Source: an uncultured Collinsella sp. (GTDB lineage Bacteria > Actinomycetota > Coriobacteriia > Coriobacteriales > Coriobacteriaceae). Taken from it: 40,540 nucleotides of DNA. The notes below the pieces were generated by a model, which was not told where the DNA came from, made no database searches, and saw nothing but the letters and a program-made list of their open reading frames with translations. Positions 15,567 through 23,508 of the stretch are shown here, piece after piece; positions within the stretch are counted from its first letter, which is position 1; the number at the start of each line of letters is the position of its first letter. The stretch lies in the NCBI GenBank assembly GCA_959019775.1, contig CAUEPS010000016.1, positions 1 to 40,540 of the forward strand, in the 5' to 3' direction. Position numbers and translations under genes: made by a program.

Positions 15567-16457
15567 GTGATTCGATCTGACAATCCGCCCGATAATGGCG
15601 TGAGCGGGGCGATGTATCTATTTGGCACGGCGCTCTTGTGGAGTTTTATCGGCATCCTCGTTCGCGCCAATTCGCAGTCAGCTCTTTTGATCGGTGCCGT
15701 TACGGCAATATTTATGGCGCTCTTTATCCTGCTCGTCGGCAGGCCCATCCTCCGCGTCAGCCGTCTTATTGTCCTTGTGGCCGTCTGCAACTTCGTGACG
15801 GGCACCACGTTTAACTTTGCCAACCAGCTCACGACGGTCGGCAACGCGATCGTCCTGCAGTACACCTCGATGATTTTCGTTATCGTGTATCAATCGCTCG
15901 CAACTCGCACGTTGCCCTCGCCTGCGAAGATTGCCTCCGTGGTGGTTGCTTTTACGGGTATGGGACTTTTCTTTTTAGGCGATTTAAGTGCCGAGGGCAT
16001 GCTCGGCAACCTGCTTGCCGTCATTTCGGGCGCCACCTTTGGGCTGTGTTTCTTTTTGAACTCTCGCCCCGATGCGTCGCCCATGGTGTCCTCGCTCATC
16101 TCCTGCGGTATCTCGATGTTGCCGATCGTCTATTTTGCCGGTGCCCTAGACTCCGTGAGACCGTTTGAGTGGGGGCTTATGCTGGTACACGGCCTTTTTT
16201 GCAGTGGCCTTGCGAGCGTGCTGTATGCCAAGGGGATTGCGCGCACTAACGCGTTTGCGGCCAATTTGGTCTGCATGAGCGAGGTCGTGCTCGCTCCCTG
16301 CTGGTCGGCGCTCCTCTTTGGCGAGGTCTTTCGCTGGAACGAGTTTTTGGGCGCGGCGATAATCGTTTTGGTGATTGTAGGCAACTTGGCATACGATGCC
16401 TTTGGCGATGGCTTTCTGGTGGCGCTTGTCCGCCATCGAAACAAAGAGCGCGCCTGA
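15567..16457 (+). CDS. EamA/DMT-family transporter
   Basis: Ten-segment inner-membrane protein of the drug/metabolite transporter superfamily, 296 aa. Two EamA halves are visible: residues about 15-135 (MYLFGTALLWSFIGILVRAN ... LQYTSMIFVIVYQSL) and about 150-285 (LLAVISGATFGLCFFLNSR ... LAPCWSALLFGEVF). I chose the GTG at 15567 because GGAGG lies 6 nt upstream, and the in-frame upstream codons run through the unit 1 terminator. It sits between PTS units 1 and 2. Export of the amino acid freed from glycated substrates is possible, but this is only inferred from position. Confidence 0.85.
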   Translation: MIRSDNPPDNGVSGAMYLFGTALLWSFIGILVRANSQSALLIGAVTAIFMALFILLVGRPILRVSRLIVLVAVCNFVTGTTFNFANQLTTVGNAIVLQYTSMIFVIVYQSLATRTLPSPAKIASVVVAFTGMGLFFLGDLSAEGMLGNLLAVISGATFGLCFFLNSRPDASPMVSSLISCGISMLPIVYFAGALDSVRPFEWGLMLVHGLFCSGLASVLYAKGIARTNAFAANLVCMSEVVLAPCWSALLFGEVFRWNEFLGAAIIVLVIVGNLAYDAFGDGFLVALVRHRNKERA

Positions 16458-16502
16458 TGGGATACGTCTGCCGTTTACGGTAAAAAACACCCCGCTGAGC
16501 GA

Positions 16503-16548
16503 GTGGTATTAAATAGTAAGAACCTGCATATCTATAATTGGTATCAAA
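16503..16548 (+). promoter_or_regulatory. Promoter and operators of PTS unit 2
   Basis: GTGGTATTAA at 16503-16512 and TGGTATCAA from 16539 lie 36 bp apart, exactly as in unit 3 (19654 and 19690). A perfect TATAAT at 16533-16538 abuts the second site, so a bound regulator would block RNA polymerase. A further palindrome, TTGATATCAA, lies at 16620-16629 in the leader. Confidence 0.7.
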
Positions 16549-16554
16549 TCATTT

Positions 16555-16589
16555 GTACCTGGCATGGGTGTTCGCAGCACACCAGGTAC
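16555..16589 (+). other. Leader hairpin of PTS unit 2
   Basis: GTACCTGG (16555-16562) pairs with CCAGGTAC (16582-16589), with further GTGT/ACAC pairing possible inside. It lies in a long leader of about 140 nt before the EIIC start and could influence mRNA stability or translation. Confidence 0.4.
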
Positions 16590-16682
16590 GCTTCGAGCCG
16601 TGTGATCGAACTCCCGGAATTGATATCAACAACGCGCGCGACGGGTGTGACGACGGTTCGATATTCCTTATTGGGAGGAATT

Positions 16683-17456
16683 ATGCTTGTCCAAGCAATC
16701 CTCGTCGGCTTAGTCGGAGCGTTTGGATGCCTCGACTACCAGCTCGGCACCCTCTACGCGTTCCGCCCCATCGTCCTGTGCCCGCTCGTGGGCCTGGTGC
16801 TGGGGGACCTGCAGACTGGCCTTGCCGTAGGTGCAAGCCTTGAGCTGCTGTTCATGGGCTCGATCTCCATCGGCGCCTACGTGCCGCCTAACGAAACCGT
16901 CGGCGGCGTGCTCGCCTGCGCGTTTGCCATTCAGCTCGGTCAGGGTACCGAGACGGCCATCGCACTCGCCATGCCCATCGCCGTCCTTTCGCTGACGATC
17001 GGCAACATTACCAACGCTCTGTTCGCCGTGTTTGTCGACATGGCAGACAAGTTCGCCCTCAAGGGAAACCTCAAAGGCATCTACGCCGTTCATTGGGGAC
17101 TTGGACTTTGGGGCTGCCTCGAGTACTTCCTGCTGTGTGGCGGCGCCTTCTATCTGGGTTCCGGCGCCATCCAGGGCCTGCTCGACTTCATCCCGCCCTT
17201 TGTGATTGACGGTTGCGGCGTGGCCGCCAACATCCTGCCGGCCATGGGCTTCGCCATGCTCGGCCGCCTGGTGCTCACCAAGCAGCTCGTGCCCTTCTAC
17301 TTCCTGGGCTTCCTGCTGTGCTCCTACGCCAACGTGCCCGTCCTGGGCGTCGCCCTGATCGCCATCATCATCGGCATCGACAAGTTCGACCTGCTCGGCC
17401 TGGACGGAGCCCAGCCCCAGCTCTCCGCGGAAGGGGATGAGGACGATGACTTCTAG
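16683..17456 (+). CDS. PTS system mannose-family EIIC component (unit 2)
   Basis: This 257-aa paralogue of the unit 1 EIIC has the same motifs (VLCPLVGLVLGDLQTGLAVG, MGSISIGAYVPPNET, ANILPAMGFAML) and identical C-terminal 77 residues. The middle, residues about 110-180, differs strongly (FVDMADKFALKGNLKGIYAVHWGLGLWG), the region most likely to affect substrate choice. Start: GGGAGGAATT directly before ATG 16683. Unit 2 has no EIIA or EIIB gene. It probably borrows these from unit 1 or 3, and the identical EIID supports shared partners. Confidence 0.92.
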   Translation: MLVQAILVGLVGAFGCLDYQLGTLYAFRPIVLCPLVGLVLGDLQTGLAVGASLELLFMGSISIGAYVPPNETVGGVLACAFAIQLGQGTETAIALAMPIAVLSLTIGNITNALFAVFVDMADKFALKGNLKGIYAVHWGLGLWGCLEYFLLCGGAFYLGSGAIQGLLDFIPPFVIDGCGVAANILPAMGFAMLGRLVLTKQLVPFYFLGFLLCSYANVPVLGVALIAIIIGIDKFDLLGLDGAQPQLSAEGDEDDDF

Positions 17457-18269
17457 TCCCGAGAACAAGATCACGCGCTCCGACCTCGTCAAGAGCGCCG
17501 TCAACGTCGGCGCCCTGGGCATGGAGTTCTCCTGGACCTACTACAAGCAGATGAACATCGCCTTCTGCCTGATGGTCGCCAACATGCTCAAGAAGATCTA
17601 CGCCGGCCGCCCCGACGACTACGCCGAGGCCCTGCACCGCCACTGCGCGTTCTTCAACATCACCGTCCAGTTCGCCCCGTTCGTCGGCGGCATCGCGATG
17701 GCCATGGAGGAGAAGGTCGCCCGTGGCGAGATCGAGCCCGAGAGCGTCAACGACGTCAAGGCCGCCCTCATGGGCCCGCTGTCCGGCATCGGCGACTCCA
17801 TCTTCCTGTCGACGCTGCGCGTGGTCGCCGCCGCGGTGGGCATCAGCCTGTGCCAGGCCGGCAACCCCTTCGGCCCCATCGCCTTCCTGCTCATCTACAA
17901 CGTCCCCGGCTTCGCGCTGCGCGTCTGGGGCGCCGTCAAGGGCTACGAGCTGGGCGTGGGCTTCCTGGACGAGGCCCAGAGGACCGGCCTCATGCAGAAG
18001 ATCATGACCTGCGTGGGCATCGTGGGCGTCATGGTCGTGGGCGCCATGTGCAAGGACATGTTCTGGGCCAGCATCCCGGTGGCCATCGGCTCGGGCGACG
18101 ACGCCCAGACCCTCCAGGACATCCTGGACGGCATCATGCCCGGCATGCTCGGCATGATCGCCTTCTGGCTGTACTACTGGCTGCTGTCCAAGAAGATCAA
18201 CCCCATGGTGCTGATCGTGGCCACCATGGTCGTGGGCATCATCGGCGCGTTCTTCGGCGTGCTGGCGTA
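17223..18269 (+). repeat. 1047-bp block identical to 14431-15477
   Basis: Second member of the EIIC-end/EIID identical pair. The sharp edges inside EIIC and at the EIID stop argue for gene conversion, because the adjoining EIIC sequence and downstream DNA are unrelated or diverged. Confidence 0.85.
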
Positions 18270-18270
18270 A
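17446..18270 (+). CDS. PTS system mannose-family EIID component (unit 2)
   Basis: Identical in amino-acid sequence to the unit 1 EIID (274 aa from ATG 17446; an alternative ATG lies at 17437). It carries the SGIGDS loop and C-terminal membrane segments of the family. The gene overlaps its EIIC by 11 bp. The stop codon is TAA here and TAG in unit 1, the first base difference after the identical block. Since EIID contacts EIIC and EIIB, identity of the two proteins implies that the same EIIB can serve both permeases. Confidence 0.93.
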   Translation: MTSSPENKITRSDLVKSAVNVGALGMEFSWTYYKQMNIAFCLMVANMLKKIYAGRPDDYAEALHRHCAFFNITVQFAPFVGGIAMAMEEKVARGEIEPESVNDVKAALMGPLSGIGDSIFLSTLRVVAAAVGISLCQAGNPFGPIAFLLIYNVPGFALRVWGAVKGYELGVGFLDEAQRTGLMQKIMTCVGIVGVMVVGAMCKDMFWASIPVAIGSGDDAQTLQDILDGIMPGMLGMIAFWLYYWLLSKKINPMVLIVATMVVGIIGAFFGVLA

Positions 18271-18304
18271 GGGCCCGGCTGCATAGATTTTCGTTGCAAC
18301 CTGG

Positions 18305-18345
18305 AAAGGGGATGGAGCAGGCCTATTCCCTCCATCCCCTTTTTG
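18305..18345 (+). terminator. Terminator of PTS unit 2
   Basis: AAAGGGGATGGAG pairs with CTCCATCCCCTTT (13 bp, 12-nt loop), then TTTG. It lies immediately before the MFS gene ribosome site. Confidence 0.88.
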
Positions 18346-18361
18346 TATAGAAGGAGTTCGT

Positions 18362-19576
18362 ATGTTCGCGAAGGATCGCGAAGCAATGCGCCTGACGCCG
18401 GCAGAGGTCAGGCTGATTCTTATTGAGTCCCTGCAGTGGTGCGCCAACAACGCGGTCTACTTTTTGGGGCTTATCGGTGCGGCCACGTATGATCTGGCCG
18501 GCACGGCCTTTTTGGTTGCCGCCATTACGCTCGTACGCAATCTTATGACGTCGGTGGGCAATATGGTGTCGGGCTCGGTCATCGATCGCTTTGGACCGCG
18601 CCGGACGTCGTTTGTGACGTGCGTGATTACGGCAGTGCTATCGCTTGGCGTGGGGTTGGCGCCGTTGTCTGTCCCCGGGCTTGTGTTTGCCGCGTGCGTC
18701 TTGGGACTTGCGGGCGGCTTTATCAACACCTGCACGCATGCGTTTCCGGGATACCTGGAGTCGACCACCGAGGGCCGTACCCGCGTGAACGGCCTCATGG
18801 TGTTCTACAGCAATATCGCCTATACCGCTGGCCCGCTGCTCGGCGGCGCCATCGTGAGTTGCTTTGCCACGCAATCGGTCTATCTGCTCATGGCGGGCAT
18901 GATGGGTGTGGCGGCCGTGCTCTCCTTGGGCTGTCACGAGTGTGTTGCTCCCGCAAAAGGGGAGAAGCCGAAGGGCGGTATTTTGGGCGGCATGGCCGAG
19001 GGCGCGCGACTTACGTTTCGCGATCACGACCTGCGCCTCATCTTTATATCGGGCTTTTTGGGTTTCTTTGCGTTCGGCGCGTTCGATTCGCTGGAGTCGT
19101 TGTTCTACCGCGATGTGCTCAACGTGGATATCGTCTGGCTGGGCTGGCTGTCCTCGGTCGTGGGCCTCACTTCCTCGGTGGGCGCGTTCATCCTGACCAA
19201 GCTTTCTGCTCGCCATGTCAACCTGCGATTGCTGCTCGGCGCGCTCATGGCCGTGGGCATTGGGTCCATGGTGTACGTGGGCACCGATATGCTGGGGGTC
19301 GCGATTATCGGCCAGGCGATTAACGGACTGGCTTGGGGTTTCCTGGAGCCGCTACAGATGATCCTGATTCAGGAACGCGCGGACATCAAATACCTGGGGC
19401 GCATTACCGGCTTTGTGCGTTTTGGCCTGATGAGTGCCGGCGTGCTGCCGTTGCTGGCTGCTCCATTTTTGGCGGAGGCCCTGGGCGTCCAAACGGTGCT
19501 GTTTGGAGCATCGACAATCATTGCGCTGGCAGGAACGCTGTTTTTTGTCACGCAGGGGAAGCGTCAGAAATGCTAG
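18362..19576 (+). CDS. MFS transporter
   Basis: Twelve-segment major facilitator protein, 404 aa, inner membrane. The cytoplasmic loop 2-3 motif is GSVIDRFGPRRTS (residues about 65-77). A central cytoplasmic loop (CHECVAPAKGEKPKGG) separates the two halves. No substrate signature is visible. GAAGGAG lies 5 nt before the ATG. The gene begins right after the unit 2 terminator and ends before the unit 3 promoter, so it may be expressed by read-through from unit 2. Efflux of a product of the neighbouring deglycases is one possibility (inference). Confidence 0.88.
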   Translation: MFAKDREAMRLTPAEVRLILIESLQWCANNAVYFLGLIGAATYDLAGTAFLVAAITLVRNLMTSVGNMVSGSVIDRFGPRRTSFVTCVITAVLSLGVGLAPLSVPGLVFAACVLGLAGGFINTCTHAFPGYLESTTEGRTRVNGLMVFYSNIAYTAGPLLGGAIVSCFATQSVYLLMAGMMGVAAVLSLGCHECVAPAKGEKPKGGILGGMAEGARLTFRDHDLRLIFISGFLGFFAFGAFDSLESLFYRDVLNVDIVWLGWLSSVVGLTSSVGAFILTKLSARHVNLRLLLGALMAVGIGSMVYVGTDMLGVAIIGQAINGLAWGFLEPLQMILIQERADIKYLGRITGFVRFGLMSAGVLPLLAAPFLAEALGVQTVLFGASTIIALAGTLFFVTQGKRQKC

Positions 19577-19595
19577 ATATACATCTAATTTTAAT

Positions 19596-19697
19596 TTAAT
19601 ACCATTCACCCGAAAATTTCGACCGTTCACCGAGGATCGCCATAGATTACAAAGTGGTATTAAAAACACGTTGGGTGAACGTCTATAATTGGTATCG
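19596..19697 (+). promoter_or_regulatory. Promoter and operators of PTS unit 3
   Basis: Three operator-like sites are visible: TTAATACCAT (19596-19605, reverse orientation), GTGGTATTAA (19654-19663) and TGGTATCGA from 19690. TATAAT is at 19684-19689. TCGACCGTTCACCGA from 19619 lies 71 bp before the TGGTATC, matching the unit 1 promoter exactly. Confidence 0.7.
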
Positions 19698-19746
19698 AAA
19701 AGAAACGCGATGTATAGAGTCGCGTCCAAAACAGAAAGGACGAGCC

Positions 19747-20808
19747 ATGAAGGAAACCGAGAAGATCGAGATCATGCACTTTAGCCAGGAGGGCTACGTC
19801 GAGGACGGCAAGAACGTCTACGAGACCGGCAAGAAGATGACCGCGCTCGCAGACAAGGTCGCCGACGAAGGTTATGACGCCGTGTTCCTGATGGGCGTGG
19901 GCGGCACTTGGGACGAGCTCATGCAGCTCGAGTACCTCATGAACAAGTTCGGCGACCGCGACCTGGAGGTCTACCTGATCCACGCCGCCGAGTGGAACGT
20001 CTCCGGCCACAAGCGCATGACCGAGAAGTCCGTCGTGCTGACCGCCTCCGAGTCCGGCACCACCCCCGAGGTCCTCGAGGCCGTCAAGAAGATGAAGGAC
20101 ATGGGCGTGCGCGTCTACGCCATGACCAAGCCCGAGGGCCCCATCGGCCAGGCCGTCGGCGCCGAGAACTGCGTCAAGATGGCATCCGATCATGGAAATG
20201 GCGGCTGCGAGATGGGCTACTACCTCGCCGACTGCTTCGGCCTGCGCCTGCTCAACCGCCGCGGCTGCTTCCCCAAGTTCGATCTGTTCATCGAGCAGAC
20301 CAAGGACATCTGGAAGGATATGCTCGACATCCGCAAGCGCTTCGAGCCGCGCGCCGAGGAGCTCGCCAAGAAGTACGCCCTCGCGCCCTACACCATGTTC
20401 ATCGGCTCCGGAGCACTCTGGGGCGAGACCATCCTCTTCTCGATGTGCATCCTCGAGGAGATGCAGTGGAAGCGCACCCGCTATATCACCTCGGCCGACT
20501 TCTTCCACGGCACGCTCGAGCTCGTGGAGCCCGGCGTTCCCGTGTTCCTGTTCATGGGCGAGGACGAGAACCGCAAGCTCGACGAGCGCGTCCGCGCCTT
20601 CCTCAACCGCGGCGTGACCGGTGATACCGACATCAACATCATCGACACCGCCGAGTTCGCCATCCCCGGCCTGGACGAGGAGTTCCGTGTCATCGTTTCC
20701 CCGTGGATCCTGTCCTCGCTGATCACCGACCGACTCGCCGCCTACTACGAGACGGTCACCAAGCACAACCTCAACTACCGCCGCTACTATCATCAGTTCG
20801 ACTACTAA
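19747..20808 (+). CDS. FrlB/GfrF-like fructoselysine-6-phosphate deglycase, copy 2
   Basis: This 353-aa paralogue of the gene at 11765 has the same SIS motifs (MGVGGTWDELMQ, SESGTTPEVLEAV, SADFFHGTLELVEPG) and a RRYYHQFDY tail. The central 262 codons are identical, also at DNA level. Differences lie in residues 11-24 (FSQEGYVEDGKNV against FDQEGYLEDGKAL) and in the last 70 residues. AGAAAGGA lies upstream of the ATG. It opens unit 3. A terminator-like hairpin separates it from the EIIA gene, so the enzyme may be made in excess over the permease. Whether the two copies act on the same substrate cannot be told; the identical core suggests the same chemistry. Confidence 0.85.
   Translation: MKETEKIEIMHFSQEGYVEDGKNVYETGKKMTALADKVADEGYDAVFLMGVGGTWDELMQLEYLMNKFGDRDLEVYLIHAAEWNVSGHKRMTEKSVVLTASESGTTPEVLEAVKKMKDMGVRVYAMTKPEGPIGQAVGAENCVKMASDHGNGGCEMGYYLADCFGLRLLNRRGCFPKFDLFIEQTKDIWKDMLDIRKRFEPRAEELAKKYALAPYTMFIGSGALWGETILFSMCILEEMQWKRTRYITSADFFHGTLELVEPGVPVFLFMGEDENRKLDERVRAFLNRGVTGDTDINIIDTAEFAIPGLDEEFRVIVSPWILSSLITDRLAAYYETVTKHNLNYRRYYHQFDY
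19817..20603 (+). repeat. 787-bp block identical to 11835-12621
   Basis: Second member of the deglycase identical pair, bounded by diverged sequence inside the same gene on both sides. Confidence 0.85.
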
Positions 20809-20836
20809 TAGTTGACCACACATTTAAGAAGCACCC

Positions 20837-20866
20837 TGCCCGGGCGCATGCGTCCGGGCATTTTTA
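20837..20866 (+). terminator. Internal terminator or attenuator between deglycase and EIIA
   Basis: TGCCCGG pairs with CCGGGCA around GCGCATGCGT, followed by TTTTTA. It lies 28 bp after the deglycase stop and 30 bp before the EIIA start. It probably reduces expression of the downstream PTS genes relative to the enzyme. Confidence 0.8.
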
Positions 20867-20895
20867 TGTCGAAATTCGCTAGGAAGGGGATTCGA

Positions 20896-21312
20896 ATGAG
20901 GCAGTTTATCGTGGCATCCCATGCTCATTTCGCGTCTGGAATCGTCGAGAGCATCGGTCTGCTTTCCGGCGAGCGCGAAAACGTCCATGCGCTCTCTATG
21001 TATGTCGACGGAAACGAGGACCTGGCCAAGGAGGCCGCAGCGATTCTGGACGGCTTTGCCGCGGATGATGAGGTCGTCGTTTGCACCGACCTGTTTGGCG
21101 GCAGCGTCAACAACGAGTTCACCAAAGTTGTCCAGACGCGCCCCGGCACGCACCTTGTGACTAATATGAACTTGCCGCTTCTGATCCAGCTGCTGTTCGT
21201 GCCCGACTCCACCCCGATCGATGAGGCCATTCGTCAGATCGTTGAGGCGGACGACACCAAGGTCAAGTACGTCAACGACCTGCTGGGCCAGGCCGAACTC
21301 GATGAGTTTTAA
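20896..21312 (+). CDS. PTS system mannose-family EIIA component (unit 3)
   Basis: 138-aa EIIA, close to the unit 1 protein: MRQFIVASHAHFASGI with probable phospho-His9, VVCTDLFGGSVNNEFTKVVQTRPGTH and MNLPLLIQLLF. It ends QAELDEF instead of the poly-glutamate tail of unit 1. GGAAGGGG lies 6 nt before ATG 20896, and the longer frame upstream would run through the terminator hairpin. Its similarity to the unit 1 EIIA makes cross-talk between systems likely. Confidence 0.93.
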   Translation: MRQFIVASHAHFASGIVESIGLLSGERENVHALSMYVDGNEDLAKEAAAILDGFAADDEVVVCTDLFGGSVNNEFTKVVQTRPGTHLVTNMNLPLLIQLLFVPDSTPIDEAIRQIVEADDTKVKYVNDLLGQAELDEF

Positions 21313-21328
21313 TCGTTAGGAGGACATC

Positions 21329-21799
21329 ATGATTCAGATGATTCGCGTAGACTATCGACTGCTGCACGGCCAGGTTGCCGTTAGCTGGACCTCGGCTTTG
21401 GGTGCCGACTGCATCCTGCTGGTGAGCGATACAGTTCTCGACGACAAGCTGCGCCTGCAGGCGCTGTCCCTTGCAAAGCCCGAAGGATGCAAGGTCGTCG
21501 TCAAAAACACCGAGGATGCCGTCAAGGCGCTCCAGAGCGGTGTGACCGACAAGTACAAGCTCTTCGTGGTTTGCGAGACGATCCAGCAGGCTGGCACCGT
21601 CGCAAAGGCGATGGGCGTCAAGAAAATCAACCTCGGCAATGTGGCCTTTAGCGAGGACGCCCGCCAGGTCTCGACGAGCGTGTTCCTTACGCCCGAGAAC
21701 GAGGCATGCGTGAAGGAGCTGCTCGGCGAGGGCTACGAGCTGTTCATCCAGATGATTCCGGCAGATGCAAAGACTGACGCCGCAAAGGCCATCGGTTAG
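21329..21799 (+). CDS. PTS system mannose-family EIIB component (unit 3)
   Basis: 156-aa EIIB with RVDYRLLHGQVAVSW, phospho-His13, SGVTDKYKLFVVC, and INLGNVAFSEDARQVSTSVFLT. AGGAGG lies 5 nt before the start. It follows EIIA by 16 bp and is followed by EIIC after 8 bp. It differs from the unit 1 EIIB over most of its length, unlike the deglycase and EIID genes, so it has not been homogenised. Confidence 0.93.
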   Translation: MIQMIRVDYRLLHGQVAVSWTSALGADCILLVSDTVLDDKLRLQALSLAKPEGCKVVVKNTEDAVKALQSGVTDKYKLFVVCETIQQAGTVAKAMGVKKINLGNVAFSEDARQVSTSVFLTPENEACVKELLGEGYELFIQMIPADAKTDAAKAIG

Positions 21800-21807
21800 G
21801 GGTCGTC

Positions 21808-22599
21808 ATGGTTATCAAGACAATCCTGATTTTCCTTATTGCCCTTTTGGGCTATTCCGAGTGGCTGACGGGCACGAGCTATCTCCAGCGCCCCATTGTG
21901 CTCGGACCTCTGGTCGGCCTTGTCATGGGCGACATGGTGACCGGTACGATCATGGGCGCCACGATGGAGCTCGCCATGGTCGGTGCTATCTCGGTCGGTG
22001 CTTATAATCCACCCGATACGATTTCTGGAACCATCCTGGGCGTATCCCTTGCCATGCAGGCCGGCGCGGACGCTTCGGCGGCGCTGACTCTGGGTATCCC
22101 TATCGCCACGATCGTTTTGGCACTCGACACGGCCCTGGGCCAGCCGGTCATGCTGCTGCTGGTGCACCGCATCGACAAGAACGTCGAGGATGGGGACACC
22201 AAGGCCATCACGCGTAACATGCTCATCGCCGGTTACGCACAGAGCTGGTGCGGCTTGCTGATCATCCCCTTGGCTTTCTTCTTTGGCGCTGACGCCGTCG
22301 CCAGCCTGCTCAACATCATTCCCGATTTCGTTCAGACCGGTATGGATGTCGCCGCCGCCTTCTTGCCCGCACTCGGCTTTGCAATGCTGGCTCAGATGAT
22401 TATGAACAAGACCGTGGCGCCGTTCTTCTTCGCAGGCTTCTTCCTCGTTGCCTACTTTGGCATTAGCACGACGGGTGTGGCGATCTTTGCCGCGATTATC
22501 GTCGTCGCGATGACGGTTTTGGGCGAGAAGAAAAAGGCGGAGCAGCCCGTGGCGGCAACCGAGGATCCTGCGATTGGGAGTGGGTTCGATGAGTTTTAA
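21808..22599 (+). CDS. PTS system mannose-family EIIC component (unit 3)
   Basis: 263-aa membrane permease subunit with RPIVLGPLVGLVMGDMVTGTIMG, MVGAISVGAYNPPDT and AAFLPALGFAMLAQMIM. It is much more diverged from the other two EIIC proteins than they are from each other. The start follows AGGGG by 6 nt. The end overlaps the EIID start by 11 bp. Confidence 0.93.
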   Translation: MVIKTILIFLIALLGYSEWLTGTSYLQRPIVLGPLVGLVMGDMVTGTIMGATMELAMVGAISVGAYNPPDTISGTILGVSLAMQAGADASAALTLGIPIATIVLALDTALGQPVMLLLVHRIDKNVEDGDTKAITRNMLIAGYAQSWCGLLIIPLAFFFGADAVASLLNIIPDFVQTGMDVAAAFLPALGFAMLAQMIMNKTVAPFFFAGFFLVAYFGISTTGVAIFAAIIVVAMTVLGEKKKAEQPVAATEDPAIGSGFDEF

Positions 22600-23425
22600 G
22601 TTTGAGTCTTCCTACGACGGGTTGATTACCCGCTCGGATCTTAAGAAGCTATTCTGGCGCTCGATTCCCTACGAGCACTCCTGGAACTACGAGCGCATGG
22701 GTCATATTGGCTTTATGTGGGCCCTCATGCCGATCCTGCGCAAGCTCTATCCGCAGGATGCGGACTTTAAGGCCGCGCTCAAGCGCCACATGGAGCTCTA
22801 TAACGTCACGCCGTACATCTCGACGCTCCCCATGTCCATCGCCGCCGCGATGGAGGAGGTCAACGCTACCGACGAGAGCTTTGACACGAGCGCGATCTCT
22901 AACGTCAAGCTCGCTTTGATGGGCCCGCTTTCCGGCGTGGGCGATGCATTCTACTGGGGAACACTTCGAATTTTGGCCACGGGTGTCGGCACCTCGCTGG
23001 CACTGCAGGGTTCTATTCTCGGTCCGATTTTGTTCCTGCTGGTTTTCAACGTTCCCCACTACATCATCCGCTATGTACTGACGTTTGTGGGATACCGCTT
23101 TGGCTCGGACATGATCAGCAAGGTCCAGGAGTCGGGCATCATGGATACGATCGTCAAGATGGCCTCCATCATGGGCGCCATGGTGATCGGTGCGATGACC
23201 ATGGAGATGGTCACGGTGGACATTCCGCTCATGGTTGGCGCGGGCGAGGGTGCTCAAACGCTCGCCGAGTTGCTCAACGGAATCTTCCCGGGCTTTGTCA
23301 CGATGGGGCTGTTTGGAATCGTCTATCTCATGCTCAAGAAGAAGATGAATCCGCTGCTCATCATGCTCGTGATTTTGCTCGTGAGCATCGCCGGCGCGTT
23401 TTTTGGAGTGCTTGGTGTTCAGTAG
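22589..23425 (+). CDS. PTS system mannose-family EIID component (unit 3)
   Basis: 278-aa EIID with LITRSDLKKLFWRSIPYEHSWNYERM at the N-terminus, MGPLSGVGDAFYWGTLRI (SGVGDA loop) and a C-terminus ending IAGAFFGVLGVQ. I chose ATG 22589 preceded by GGGAGTGGG; an upstream TTG (22574) is possible but weaker. The sequence differs clearly from the identical EIIDs of units 1 and 2. This gene ends the PTS part of unit 3 and is followed by a terminator. Confidence 0.93.
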   Translation: MSFKFESSYDGLITRSDLKKLFWRSIPYEHSWNYERMGHIGFMWALMPILRKLYPQDADFKAALKRHMELYNVTPYISTLPMSIAAAMEEVNATDESFDTSAISNVKLALMGPLSGVGDAFYWGTLRILATGVGTSLALQGSILGPILFLLVFNVPHYIIRYVLTFVGYRFGSDMISKVQESGIMDTIVKMASIMGAMVIGAMTMEMVTVDIPLMVGAGEGAQTLAELLNGIFPGFVTMGLFGIVYLMLKKKMNPLLIMLVILLVSIAGAFFGVLGVQ

Positions 23426-23457
23426 GGCATCCGTCATAATCAAAACAATGTAAGAGG

Positions 23458-23491
23458 GGGCGTCGCGCACACTGTGCTGCGGCGCCCTTTT
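23458..23491 (+). terminator. Terminator after PTS unit 3
   Basis: A 14-bp GC-rich stem with one bulge (from GGGCG at 23458 to CGCCC at 23487) is followed by TTTT. It lies just 18 bp before the next start codon, so the following gene depends on read-through or on a promoter not visible here. Confidence 0.8.
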
Positions 23492-23508
23492 GCCGAAAGG
23501 TGGACAAG

